DNA of 64,000 bases from a bacterium M00.F.Ca.ET.205.01.1.1 (GCA_004791255.1 SRUQ01000003.1:706623-770622), one strand, 5' to 3'. Numbered from the stretch's first letter, positions 17,889 through 26,488 are shown. Numbers and translations: made by a program. Notes: generated from the sequence alone by a model not told the origin.

Positions 17889-18315
17889 CCACGGCGTAGC
17901 CGTTTTTCGTGCGGTAGAGCACGCCGGTTCCGCCATCCACCACCTGTTCATAGGCGACGGGCCGGGCAGCTTCCGCTTCCATGGCCGTCGTCGGCGAGCC
18001 GACCGGAACGCTCGGCCTGTGGCTGAGTTCCGGCGGCAGCGGGCTTTCCGTTCTGACGACCCTGCTGGCGGGTTTCAGCTCCGGCCGTGATGCGGTCGCA
18101 GCGAGCTGCGCGGTGGAGGACGAGCCCTTGGCGCGGCAGATGCCTGAAACGAGCGGATAGTTGAAATTGCGCTCATGCAGCATCTGGCTTTTCATCGCCG
18201 CTTCGCACTCTGCGATCGTCGACCACTTGGCCGGCGTCTCGCCGATATATTCGCAAAGCTTGGCGTCGCAGTCGCAGCCGACAATGGTCATGGCGACAAG
18301 GGCGGTCTTGATCAC
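17794..18315 (-). CDS. Hypothetical secreted protein or lipoprotein
   Basis: 173 aa from GTG 18315, with GAAGGGA 7 nt upstream deciding the start. The N-terminus MIKTALVAMTIVGCDCDAKL is a short signal with Cys at residue 14, weakly lipobox-like. Cysteines at 14, 16 and 21 and later suggest disulfides. The middle is Ser/Pro-rich and the C-terminus contains GVLYRTKNGYAVVKTDLG. No family recognised. It converges on and overlaps the 3' end of the FAD oxidase gene. Confidence 0.6.
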   Translation of the reverse strand: MIKTALVAMTIVGCDCDAKLCEYIGETPAKWSTIAECEAAMKSQMLHERNFNYPLVSGICRAKGSSSTAQLAATASRPELKPASRVVRTESPLPPELSHRPSVPVGSPTTAMEAEAARPVAYEQVVDGGTGVLYRTKNGYAVVKTDLGRAASATADAAKRSVNWLAGLVPGKL

Positions 18316-18591
18316 GGTCTTGTCCCTTCGAGATGCCCCCCGGCACTCCCCTCAGTCCATCGCGCGCGAACAAGGCGGGATTTTGGCCACGATGCCCGGC
18401 GAGTTGGGTGGCGTCTGTTGAAAAGCCGATGTCACCACGGAGCCCTCCTGGAACGTCGGCGAGCAAGGCCACGACCACGATGCAGAAAGAACTCGAAATA
18501 AATTTGCCGAGTATCGGGTGCAACTGTTTTTCCGCGCGGATTTATACTATGATATTGATGGGGTGGTGCAACAAATGACCGAGGGGTTTAC

Positions 18592-19254
18592 GTGGGAAGG
18601 ATTGTCAGATCTGCGCAGCCTGTCTTACGAACCCGGCAAGGGGTGCCGCGACCCGAGGGCGCGATAGTCCAGGCGGAACTTCAGGCGGACGACGTCCCCG
18701 CGGGCGGGGAGCCAGACGCCGCGGGCGATGAGCCGAAGGGCGGCGACGGCTATCTCGACCGGGTCGCGAAATACGTGCCTGCTGAAGTCGTGGCCTTCTT
18801 CATCTTCGTCAACTCCATTCTCGGCAATGCAGCCGAGGAGCCGGTCGCCAAAGCATTGGCGAAGGCATTGAACGAAAACTCCACTGATGTTCCCGGCGCG
18901 GTGAAGGGAGCCATCGAAGGCGTCAAAATGGCCGGCTTCAGCGTCTGGACCATTTCATGGATCGTATTGATCATCGCGCTGGCGATGACGCCGGTTTATT
19001 TGAAATCGATGAGCGATTCCGGGGACAAGGCGGAGGCTCCCGGCGCCAACATCGTCATGTCGATGCTCGCCTTTCCATTCTGGGCTTATGCCGTCGACGC
19101 GCTGGCCTTCAGGCCATGGCATGATGGGGCGCTGGCCAGCATCATGCTGGCCACCTTCACGGTTGTCAGCGGCGCCATACGGCCGGAATATGTCACGGCC
19201 GTTCTCAAGGTGATCCCGGGTTTGCGCAGTGCCCAGCCGGCAATGCCTCAGTAG
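18592..19254 (+). CDS. Hypothetical membrane protein with a YVPAEVVAFF motif
   Basis: 220 aa from GTG 18592, preceded by GAGGGG at 5-6 nt spacing. The first 55 residues are polar and Asp/Gly-rich, followed by YLDRVAKYVPAEVVAFFIFVN, a segment that starts amphipathic and enters the membrane. Three to four further hydrophobic segments lie at about residues 115-135, 150-175 and 180-200. I recall similar xVPAEV membrane-entry motifs in uncharacterised bacterial membrane proteins but cannot name a family. AT-rich TATACTATGATAT just upstream may be its -10 region. Its end overlaps the convergent gene's stop by 7 bp. Confidence 0.6.
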   Translation: MGRIVRSAQPVLRTRQGVPRPEGAIVQAELQADDVPAGGEPDAAGDEPKGGDGYLDRVAKYVPAEVVAFFIFVNSILGNAAEEPVAKALAKALNENSTDVPGAVKGAIEGVKMAGFSVWTISWIVLIIALAMTPVYLKSMSDSGDKAEAPGANIVMSMLAFPFWAYAVDALAFRPWHDGALASIMLATFTVVSGAIRPEYVTAVLKVIPGLRSAQPAMPQ

Positions 19255-20378
19255 TCGTAAACGTGCTCAAGCCTGGCGCCGGCCTTCATCAGCGCCGGCA
19301 GCACCAGATGCAGCTTGCGCACAGCGATCGTTAGCCCGGTGCGGCGCGTCGAGGGTTCCGCCGGCAGCGGATAGCTGAACAGGATGCGCATGCCCTCGGG
19401 GATCGCGATGGCGTCGGTGGACAGCATGGTGACCATGATCTCGTCATTGCCGCCGATCTCGACGAAGGAGACGCCCTTGTCGATCAGCCGCGGGACCATG
19501 TCGGTGAACACCTGGTAGCGCCTGGTGACGAAGACGGTGCCGTCAGTGCCCAGGTCGCGTTCCAGCAAGGTGTCCGGCTCGTTGCGCGTCGCTTCGCCGA
19601 CCGGGCCCTTGGCCCAGACATGAATGTCGAGCAGGGCCGGGTCCGAGGTGGCGGCCAGCGCTTGCTTGATCAGGTCGGCATAGCCTTGCTTGATGGTGTC
19701 GGCGAGGCCGAAGGCAAGCTTGCGTTCGCTGGTGCGGATGGAGCTGTCGCCGGGAGCCGGCGCCACGGCGAACAGGCCGGCGCGCTTCTCGGCATAGGGA
19801 AACTGATACCACGGCACCTGGTCGAGGAAAGCGGCATAGTCGGCCGCTACCTTGGCCTGGTAGATGTCGGCGGCGGTGTGCTTGCCTGCCATCGCCTCCG
19901 TGATGCGGCCGACCGTGTTTTCATAGGTCCATTGCAGGCCATGTTCGATCGAGTGGCTGGTGCCGATGATGACCAGCATCTGGTGGTTTGCGTAGTTGAA
20001 CTTGTAGGCGGAGCTGGCGCGGATCACCGTGGCGTAATCCTGCCAGAAGCGGCCGACATAGGCGAAATAGGGGAAGCCGCTCGGCTGCTCCTTGGCGACG
20101 AAGCCGGCATAGTCGCGCGCCGCATAGACGATCGCCCATTCCGGATAGGTGAGGAAGGTCGATTCTTCCGGCCGCTGGTAGCCGGGGATTTCGGCGCGCA
20201 CCTTGTCCGCCAGAGCCTTGGGCGGCGCGCCGTCGGCAATGCCGGGCAACGGGGTCTTGTCCAGCGACGGTGTCATCAGGAAGCCGTAGGCGAGGCCTGC
20301 GACCGGGATCAGGATGACGATGACGATCAGCCAGAGGATCGTCTTGATGAGGCGTCTCAGCCAGCGAAACAAAAACAT
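19248..20378 (-). CDS. Hypothetical membrane-anchored protein
   Basis: 376 aa from ATG 20378. A single N-terminal membrane anchor (TILWLIVIVILIPVAGLAYG, about residues 13-32) is followed by a large extracytoplasmic domain with motifs ESTFLTYPEWAIVYAARDYA and GTSHSIEHGLQWTYENT. I do not recognise a catalytic signature. It is 6 bp downstream of the small DUF4383-like membrane protein on the same strand, so the two form a likely operon. Confidence 0.6.
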   Translation of the reverse strand: MFLFRWLRRLIKTILWLIVIVILIPVAGLAYGFLMTPSLDKTPLPGIADGAPPKALADKVRAEIPGYQRPEESTFLTYPEWAIVYAARDYAGFVAKEQPSGFPYFAYVGRFWQDYATVIRASSAYKFNYANHQMLVIIGTSHSIEHGLQWTYENTVGRITEAMAGKHTAADIYQAKVAADYAAFLDQVPWYQFPYAEKRAGLFAVAPAPGDSSIRTSERKLAFGLADTIKQGYADLIKQALAATSDPALLDIHVWAKGPVGEATRNEPDTLLERDLGTDGTVFVTRRYQVFTDMVPRLIDKGVSFVEIGGNDEIMVTMLSTDAIAIPEGMRILFSYPLPAEPSTRRTGLTIAVRKLHLVLPALMKAGARLEHVYDY

Positions 20379-20384
20379 GGCCGG

Positions 20385-20819
20385 TCAGGCCGTGGCGAAG
20401 TGGTCATGGACGCGCTTCGACAGCCAGAAGCCAATATAGACGGCAATGCCGCCAATGGCGATGTGCGGCAGGTTGGCGAAGAAGCGGGCGGGGAATTCGA
20501 TATCGCTGAAGGAACGGAAGCCGTTGATGAAGATGCCGGCATCGAGACAGCCCGAGCCGGTGACCAGGCCGAGCACGCCGTCGAACAGATAGACCGAGCC
20601 GAACAGCTTGAAATAGAACACCGCCTGGCGATGCGAGATGAGGGCGGCGGCCAGCGCCCAGACGCCTGAGAAGGCGTGCAGCAGATCGTCGTACCATTGC
20701 AGCGAGAACAGACCGAACAGATTGCCGTCGGCGTCGTTGAAGGCCGGTATGTAACCGATGGCTACGACGGCGAAGAACAGGAAAGCATAGGCGACGGCAA
20801 GCTTCTGGATGAGCGTCAT
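20385..20819 (-). CDS. DUF4383-like four-helix membrane protein
   Basis: 144 aa from ATG 20819, which has AGGGGGA at 6-nt spacing and is preferred over the upstream TTG. Four hydrophobic segments carry a pattern resembling DUF4383 proteins: AVVAIGYIPAF, then NLFGLFSLQWYDDLLHAFSG, then FGSVYLFDGVLGLVTG, then HIAIGGIAVYIGFWL. Function unknown. It is probably co-transcribed with the membrane-anchored protein that follows. The upstream side is immediately bounded by the palindromic repeat at 20838-21005. Confidence 0.62.
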   Translation of the reverse strand: MTLIQKLAVAYAFLFFAVVAIGYIPAFNDADGNLFGLFSLQWYDDLLHAFSGVWALAAALISHRQAVFYFKLFGSVYLFDGVLGLVTGSGCLDAGIFINGFRSFSDIEFPARFFANLPHIAIGGIAVYIGFWLSKRVHDHFATA

Positions 20820-20837
20820 GAAGTATCCCCCTTCAAG

Positions 20838-21005
20838 GGAGTCCATTCGCTAACGCTACTCTGCCGGTCGCCTGACGCGGTTTTCTGCGCTTCCGCGTTC
20901 TACTGTATCGCAGTAGAACTGAGCTCACGGACCAATGTCCGCTCCGCTTCGGTTCTCGAAACCCACGCCATGCACCTCGGCAGAGCGCGTTATCAAACGG
21001 ACTCC
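20838..21005. repeat. Palindromic dispersed repeat, copy A
   Basis: The ends pair as GGAGTCC (20838-20844) with GGACTCC (20999-21005), and further inward as CTCTGCCG with CGGCAGAG. The interior holds GCGC-GGTTTTCT-GCGC and a perfect 9-bp hairpin GTTCTACTG/CAGTAGAAC. The core segments GCGGTTTTCTGCGCT and CGGTTCTCGAA are shared with the element at 50143-50284. It lies upstream of the DUF4383-like gene, so it may be transcribed in that gene's leader or only bound the promoter. Confidence 0.78.
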
Positions 21006-21023
21006 GACACCTTCAAACGTTAG

Positions 21024-21540
21024 CTGATTTTTGCCGCCGGTTGCAGCCCCGACAGAAGACACCGTAAAAATGCGGGGAATAGGCTGCAAAAGACAGTCGG
21101 CGCCGGGATTTCTCCCAGCGCCTCCCTGTCAGATCAGGACACGGTCGCGGCAGCAACTTCCGCAAAGTCGTCGCGCCATGCCGGCCTTGATTTTGACGGT
21201 CCTGCCAGTCACCACCCGAGGGCGATGCCCGTTCCAGACCACGCCGGTCTCCACCCTTGCGGGCTTTGCCCTGCGTACCATCGAAGGTTTTTGCCGTCCT
21301 TCATGGCAGCATCGGTCCGCCGTCGGCGTTGGCACGCTTTCCGCGGCCCCGTAGGTCTCGGCTTCCGTCCCTCCAGCAGGCGAACCTGCTCTCGATCTGG
21401 GCCGTACGGGCCTCAGGAAATCCGCCTTTCGCTTCGCCTTTCGGCCGGGCGATCGGTAGCCGCCTGAGATGGGTTAAACCTACGCCGGCCAAGGGCTTTG
21501 CGGAATGGCCCCGGCCCTGTGGATAGCGGGATTATCGGGG
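21024..21540 (-). other. GC-rich non-coding stretch with dense hairpins; possible structured RNA
   Basis: No frame here reads as a convincing protein on either strand; the frames present are Arg/Pro/Cys-rich. On the minus strand there are nested stems: CTCAGG...CCTGAG enclosing GAAA-type loops (GGCCGAAAGGC), GGCC-CGTAC-GGCC, and AGCAGG-TTCG-CCTGCT. A strong GGCCAAGGGC/GCCCCGGCC-type hairpin is at about 21487-21516. It lacks the conserved AGGAAAGTCC core of RNase P RNA and any T-loop of tmRNA or tRNA. It could be an uncharacterised structured RNA or decayed DNA; strand and ends are estimates. Confidence 0.3.
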
Positions 21541-21714
21541 ATCGATTGCAAGAAGCTCGGAATCTCGCGACCTGATACCTTAGACAGCCTGCCCGCTTTT
21601 TTGGCGCTTCAACCGAATGCGCCCCTTGCTCCGCTGACTGGCGCGGGTTTCAATGTCGGCAAAGGAAACTGGGCCGGCAAAGAAGGGGCCTGCCGGCGCG
21701 GGGGAGGGTGCGAG

Positions 21715-22653
21715 TTGAAGGTCGGGGTGGTGCTCAATCCTATTGCCGGCGGCGGCCGGCTGAAACGGCATTGGCCGGAGGTTGCCGCTTCGCTGAAAAA
21801 GCACTTTGGCGATTTCGAACTGCGTGAGACGCAGGCATCGGGCGACGCGGAGCGCCTGGCAATCGACCTTGCCGCGAGCGGTTTCGACCTGGTCATCGCA
21901 GCCGGTGGCGACGGCACGGCCAGCGAAGTCGCAGACGGGCTTCTGCAGGCATTCCAGGAGACCGGACGGACGACCGAGCTCGGCCTGTTGCCGTGCGGCA
22001 CCGGCATCGATTTCGCGCGCGGCCTCGGCCTGCCCAGGGATTTCGACGCCACGCTGAAGCGGATCGCGGAGGCCAAGCCGCGCAAGGTCGATGCCGGGCG
22101 CATCTGCTACATCGACGACCATGGCGCGCTGGCCAGCCGGCACTTCATCAACATTGCCAGCCTCGGCCTGTCGGGCGCCACCGACCGCGCCGTCAATGCC
22201 GACAAGCGCAAGGGCAAGATGTCGGCCAAGGCGTTGTTCCTGTGGCGCACCGTGGTCGAGTTCATCCGCTACCGCTTCCAGGACATCAGGATCACGGTCG
22301 ACGACGGCACGCCGGTCGAAGCGCGCATGGCGCTGGTGGCCGTTGCCAACGGCAAATTCTTCGGCGGCGGCATGATGATAGCGCCGGACGCGGAACTCGC
22401 CGATGGCCAGTTCGACATCGTCATCCTGCGCGCGGCCGGCAAGCTGAAGCTGATATGGGATATTCGCCTGCTCTATGGCGGCCGGCATCGCAACCATCCG
22501 GCCATCACCATCCTGCGCGGCCGCAAGGTGGTTGTCGAGCCGCTCGGCGATGTCGAGCAGAATGGCGCGCTGGTCGATATTGACGGGGAGTCGCCGGGGC
22601 GTATTCCCGCGACCTACGAGATCCTGCCCGGCGCGCTGACGCTCAGATACTGA
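21715..22653 (+). CDS. Diacylglycerol kinase family lipid kinase (YegS/DagK-like)
   Basis: 312 aa from TTG 21715, chosen because GGGGGAGGG sits 6 nt upstream and the product then begins directly with the conserved fold (KVGVVLNPIAGGG). The nucleotide-binding GGDGT is at residues 64-68, with PCGTGIDFARGL following, and a C-terminal beta-sandwich containing ANGKFFGGGMMIAPDAEL. The family phosphorylates diacylglycerol, sphingoid or related lipids with ATP at the inner membrane; the substrate is not readable. A longer upstream frame exists but has no family similarity. A pair of hairpins follows the stop. Confidence 0.88.
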   Translation: MKVGVVLNPIAGGGRLKRHWPEVAASLKKHFGDFELRETQASGDAERLAIDLAASGFDLVIAAGGDGTASEVADGLLQAFQETGRTTELGLLPCGTGIDFARGLGLPRDFDATLKRIAEAKPRKVDAGRICYIDDHGALASRHFINIASLGLSGATDRAVNADKRKGKMSAKALFLWRTVVEFIRYRFQDIRITVDDGTPVEARMALVAVANGKFFGGGMMIAPDAELADGQFDIVILRAAGKLKLIWDIRLLYGGRHRNHPAITILRGRKVVVEPLGDVEQNGALVDIDGESPGRIPATYEILPGALTLRY

Positions 22654-22704
22654 ATCAAGGTGTTGAGAGCTTGATTCAACCGGTTTTGAAAATGAAACCG
22701 GTTG
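22652..22704. terminator. Two consecutive hairpins between convergent genes
   Basis: GAATCAAG (22652-22659) pairs with CTTGATTC (22670-22677), and CAACCGGTTT (22677-22686) pairs with AAACCGGTTG (22695-22704). They share one boundary base, and the first starts within the lipid-kinase TGA stop. They lie between the kinase (plus) and the 3-hydroxyisobutyrate-dehydrogenase-like gene (minus), as expected for a bidirectional terminator, although the T-tract is weak (TTTTG on one side, TCATTTC on the other). Confidence 0.6.
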
Positions 22705-22746
22705 TCATTTCAACCGTATGAAATTGCTTGGTTTTCTGGAAGCGGG

Positions 22747-23664
22747 TCAGAGCTCCAGCTTTGCCGGAAAGCCAGGCGCGCGCAGTTCCGTGCCGACCGC
22801 ATCCTCGAGCAGCTTGACGATCTGGGTCGACCAGGCACCGCCTCCATAGACTGCTTTGCCCTGTTCGAAAATCGCGTTGACGCGGGATGCCAGGTCGAGC
22901 GGCACGTCGAAATCGCGGCCCATGCCCAGCGCGAAGCCGAGGTCCTTCAGCGCCAGGTCCATGGTGAACCCGATGTCGTAGGAGCCGTTGAGCACGAGCT
23001 GGCTTTCGGTCTCGTGGACGAAGCTGTTGCCGGAAGAGGCAACGATGGCGTGGTAGGACTGAGCGAGGTCGAGCCCGCCTTGTTTGGCCAGCATCAGCGC
23101 CTCGCCGGCAGCGACGAGATGGATGAAAGCGAGCATGTTGGTGATGACCTTGATCACCGCCGCCGAGCCGACCGGGCCCATCAGGAAGGAGCGCGAGCAC
23201 ATCGCCTCGATCGCCGTGCGATGGCGTTCGTAGAGCGCCGCATCGCCGCCAACCAGCGCGGTGATCTTGCCGGCCGCCGCCAGATGCACGCCGCCGGTGA
23301 CCGGGCATTCCAGCGTGTCGATGCCCTTGGCTGAGGCGAGGGCCGCAAGGCGGACGATCTCGTCGCGGCCGTTGGTCGACATCTCGATCCAGGTGCCGCC
23401 TGCGGGCAGCCCTTCCAGCAGTCCACCGGGACCGGCGAGCACCGCCTCGCTGATCTTGGGCGAGGGCAGGCACGTGATCGCGTTGCCGGCCCGTGCGGCG
23501 GCTTCGGCCGGGCTCGTCGCGGCGCTGGCGCCGAGCGCGACGAGGCGCTCGACGGCGGCGCGGTCGCGGTCGAAAACGGTCACGGCAAAGCCGTTGCGGA
23601 CCAGGCTGGCGGCAAGGTTGCCGCCGAGATGGCCAAGGCCGATGAAGGCGTAGCGCTCGCTCAC
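22747..23664 (-). CDS. 3-hydroxyisobutyrate dehydrogenase family NAD(P)-dependent oxidoreductase
   Basis: 305 aa from GTG 23664, overlapping the upstream dehydratase stop by 4 bp (GTGA). The NAD(P)-binding motif FIGLGHLGGNLA is at residues 7-18, substrate loop ECPVTGG at 119-125, and the catalytic Lys of the family at K172 in IKVITNML. Beta-hydroxyacid dehydrogenases interconvert 3-hydroxy acids and semialdehydes (for example tartronate semialdehyde reductase). As the last gene of an oxidase-dehydratase-reductase operon it probably reduces an aldehyde acid product. The exact substrate is inferred, not seen. Confidence 0.87.
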   Translation of the reverse strand: MSERYAFIGLGHLGGNLAASLVRNGFAVTVFDRDRAAVERLVALGASAATSPAEAAARAGNAITCLPSPKISEAVLAGPGGLLEGLPAGGTWIEMSTNGRDEIVRLAALASAKGIDTLECPVTGGVHLAAAGKITALVGGDAALYERHRTAIEAMCSRSFLMGPVGSAAVIKVITNMLAFIHLVAAGEALMLAKQGGLDLAQSYHAIVASSGNSFVHETESQLVLNGSYDIGFTMDLALKDLGFALGMGRDFDVPLDLASRVNAIFEQGKAVYGGGAWSTQIVKLLEDAVGTELRAPGFPAKLEL

Positions 23665-24875
23665 GGCATCAACGGCGTCTGCATCATCTGCAGATGCAGA
23701 TCCTTGCCGCTGTAGGGGTGGGCGTCGCAGACCGCTTCGTCGAGTTCGACGCCGAGGCCCGGCTCTTTCGACGGGATGACATTGCCGTCCTGCCACTCGA
23801 TCTTCTTCTTGAGCAGCTTCTCGTGAAAGCCGTCCCACTGCTTGAGCGATTCCAGGATGAGGAAGTTGGGCAGCGTCACCGCCAGCTGGATGTTGGCCGC
23901 ACCCACGATCGGCCCGCAATAGCAGTGCGGCGCGACCTGGATGTGATAGGCCTCGGCCATGGCGGCGATCTTCTTGGTTTCGAGAATGCCGCCGGAGCGG
24001 CCGAGGTCGGGCTGCAGGATGGTGGCGGCGCGGTTCTCGATGACGCGGGCGAATTCGAATTTCGTCGTCAGCCGCTCGCCGGTGGCGATCGGGATCGAGG
24101 TGCCGCGGGCAACCTGCGCCATCACTTCGGGCATATCGGGCGGCACAGGTTCCTCAAACCACAGGGGATCGTAGGGCTCGATGGCGCGCGCCAGGCGCAG
24201 TGCGCCTGATGCGGTGAACTGGCCGTGGGTGCCGAACAAGATGTCGGCGCGGGTGCCGACCGCCTCGCGGATCGCCTTGACCATGCGGGTCGAGACATCG
24301 ATGTCGAGAAGGCGCGGCTGGTGGCCGTCGAAGGCGGTGTAGGGACCGGCCGGGTCGAGCTTGACGGCATTGAAGCCTTGCTCGACATATTCGAGCGCGC
24401 AGGCGGCCGCCATTTCGGGATCGTTGTAGACGTTCCTGCCGTCGGGCGCGTCCTCGGAATGGACGCTGCCGGTGTGCGGATAGAGATAGGTGTAGGAGCG
24501 CAGCGTCTCGTGCACCTGGCCACCGAGCAGCTTGTAGACCGGCTTGTTGGCCTCCTTGCCGATAATGTCCCAGCAGGCCATTTCCAGCGCCGAGAAGCAG
24601 CCCATGCCGGAAACGTCGGGGCGCTGGGTGAAGCCGGAGGAATAGGCGCGGCGGAAGAAGGTCTCCATGTCGTGCGGGTCGCGGCCGACGAGATAGCGCT
24701 CGGCCATGTCCTCGACCATTTTCGCCGTGACATGGGCGGAGAAGGTGGCGTTGTAGGCCTCGCCATAGCCGACCACGCCGCCATCGGTGGTCAGCTTGAC
24801 GAAGATGAAATACTTGCCGCCGATGCCGGGCGGCGGGTTGCCGACAACCCAGGTCTTGACGTCGGTGATCTTCAT
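23661..24875 (-). CDS. Mandelate racemase / muconate lactonizing enzyme family sugar-acid dehydratase
   Basis: 404 aa from ATG 24875, overlapping the GMC oxidoreductase stop by 4 bp (ATGA). Enolase-superfamily fold: an N-terminal capping domain (YGEAYNATFSAHV) and a TIM barrel with NAVKLDPAGPY, a metal-ligand/acid-base region LFGTHGQFTASGA, WFEEPVPPD, GERLTT and APHCYCGPIVGAAN. The two His positions (GTHGQF and APHC) resemble D-galactonate dehydratase-type enzymes. Predicted to dehydrate a hexonate or related sugar acid to a 2-keto-3-deoxy acid. The substrate is uncertain. Confidence 0.87.
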   Translation of the reverse strand: MKITDVKTWVVGNPPPGIGGKYFIFVKLTTDGGVVGYGEAYNATFSAHVTAKMVEDMAERYLVGRDPHDMETFFRRAYSSGFTQRPDVSGMGCFSALEMACWDIIGKEANKPVYKLLGGQVHETLRSYTYLYPHTGSVHSEDAPDGRNVYNDPEMAAACALEYVEQGFNAVKLDPAGPYTAFDGHQPRLLDIDVSTRMVKAIREAVGTRADILFGTHGQFTASGALRLARAIEPYDPLWFEEPVPPDMPEVMAQVARGTSIPIATGERLTTKFEFARVIENRAATILQPDLGRSGGILETKKIAAMAEAYHIQVAPHCYCGPIVGAANIQLAVTLPNFLILESLKQWDGFHEKLLKKKIEWQDGNVIPSKEPGLGVELDEAVCDAHPYSGKDLHLQMMQTPLMP

Positions 24876-26488
24876 TTCTGATCCTCCAGAACCAGTTCGG
24901 CGCCCTTCCATCCGGTCATGATGGCGGCGGCGTTGGTGTTGCCGGTGATGTTGTCGGGAAAGATCGAGGCGTCAATGACGCGAAGGCCTTCGATGCCATG
25001 CACTTTCAGGCGCGGATCGACCACGGCGCGCCCGGGATCAGGCCCCATGCGGCAGGTCGAGACGGGGTGATAGACGGTGCCGGAGCGCTTCCTGAAATCG
25101 GTGATCAGGTCGGCGTCGGACTGGATCGACGGACCGGGCAGGACTTCTTCCTCGATGATCTCGGCCATGGCGGGCATCGAAGCGATCTTGCGCACGAATT
25201 TCACCGCGGCCAGCATCTCCTCGACATCGGCATTGGTCGAATAGGCATTGGCCGTGATCCTGGGATAGTCGAGCGGATTTTTCGAGCGGATCATGATCTC
25301 GCCGCGGCTCGATGGCCGGCAGTTGGACAGGCCGATGGAAAAGCCCGGCCAGGGATCCGGCGTCAGGATCGGCCGCTCGCCGCTCTTTGGAATGACGGTC
25401 GAGAAGGCCTGGAAATAGAGCTGCATGTTGGGGCACGAGAACGCCGGGTCGGTGCGGAAAAAGCCACCCGCATTGTTCATCGATAGCGACAGCGGCCCCG
25501 AACGTGTCAGGATATATTGCATGCCGACCAGCAGCTTGCCCCACCAGGGGCGCAGCACCTGGTTGAGCGTCGGCACCTTGCCCTTGAAGGTGTAATTGAT
25601 GCCGACATGGTCCTGCAGATTGGCGCCGACATTGTCGCTGGCGTGGACGACCGGAATGCCGAGGCTCTTGAGCAGCGCGGAGGGACCGACACCGGAGAGC
25701 TGCAAGAGCTGCGGCGAGTTGATCGAACCGGCGGACAGGATGACTTCGCGGCCGGCGCGGGCCGTCTTCGTATGCCCATTCTGCAGATATTCGATGCCGA
25801 TCGCGCGCTTGCCCTCGAACAGGATGCGGCTTGCCAGTGCGTTGGTCTCGACATGGACGTTGCCGCGCTTCATCGCCGGGCGCAGGAAGGCGCGTGCCGC
25901 CGACATGCGACGGCCGTTTCTGGTCGAGATCTGGTAGACGCCGACGCCTTCCTGTGCGGCACCGTTGAAATCGGGATTGAGCGGCAGGCCGGCCTGCTGG
26001 CCAGCGGCAAGATAGCGCCGGGTCAGCGGATGGACTGCGTTCGAACAGTCGGTGACGTGCAGCGGTCCACCAGTGCCGCGCCATTTGTTGGCGCCGGCCT
26101 CATTGTCCTCGAGCGCCTTGAAGGTTGGCAGCAAGTCGTCGTAGCTCCAGCCGGGATTGCCGGCAGCCGCCCAAGCATCGAAATCCTCGCGTGCGCCCCG
26201 AATCCAGACCATGGCGTTAATCGAACTCGAACCGCCGAGCAGCTTGCCGCGCGGCCAGTGATCGGCATTGCCGCCAAGGCCGGGATCCGGCTCGGCCTTG
26301 TAGTTCCAGTTGACGGCGGAGTCGAAGAAGGTCTTGCCGTAGCCGAGCGGCATCTGGACATAGAAACGCCGGTCGGTGCCGCCGGCTTCCAGCAGCAGAA
26401 CCGAAAAGCGGCCGGAGGCCGATAGTTTGTCCGCAAGCACCGAGCCGGCGGAACCGGAGCCGACGATGATGAAGTCATAGGTCTGCAT
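24872..26488 (-). CDS. GMC family FAD-dependent oxidoreductase (choline dehydrogenase-like)
   Basis: 538 aa from ATG 26488, first gene of a three-gene overlapping operon. FAD-binding FIIVGSGSAGSVLA at residues 6-19, GMC signature regions HWPRGKLLGGSSSINAM and AGSINSPQLLQLSGVG, and C-terminal active-site His in TVYHPVSTCRMG with Asn in NTNAAAIM. Family members oxidise alcohols, choline or sugars. The neighbouring sugar-acid dehydratase suggests oxidation of a polyol or sugar rather than choline, and no betaine aldehyde dehydrogenase is present. No signal peptide, so cytoplasmic. Confidence 0.9.
   Translation of the reverse strand: MQTYDFIIVGSGSAGSVLADKLSASGRFSVLLLEAGGTDRRFYVQMPLGYGKTFFDSAVNWNYKAEPDPGLGGNADHWPRGKLLGGSSSINAMVWIRGAREDFDAWAAAGNPGWSYDDLLPTFKALEDNEAGANKWRGTGGPLHVTDCSNAVHPLTRRYLAAGQQAGLPLNPDFNGAAQEGVGVYQISTRNGRRMSAARAFLRPAMKRGNVHVETNALASRILFEGKRAIGIEYLQNGHTKTARAGREVILSAGSINSPQLLQLSGVGPSALLKSLGIPVVHASDNVGANLQDHVGINYTFKGKVPTLNQVLRPWWGKLLVGMQYILTRSGPLSLSMNNAGGFFRTDPAFSCPNMQLYFQAFSTVIPKSGERPILTPDPWPGFSIGLSNCRPSSRGEIMIRSKNPLDYPRITANAYSTNADVEEMLAAVKFVRKIASMPAMAEIIEEEVLPGPSIQSDADLITDFRKRSGTVYHPVSTCRMGPDPGRAVVDPRLKVHGIEGLRVIDASIFPDNITGNTNAAAIMTGWKGAELVLEDQK

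Noticed and set aside
21129..21335. 68-codon minus-strand frame with several Cys and Arg
   Set aside because: It lies in the hairpin-dense region and the composition fits a non-coding shadow; no ribosome site.
21024..21540. RNase P RNA or two-piece tmRNA in the structured region
   Set aside because: The universal AGGAAAGTCC core, AGAACCC segment, T-loop GGTTCGANTCC and tag-peptide codons were all looked for and not found on either strand.
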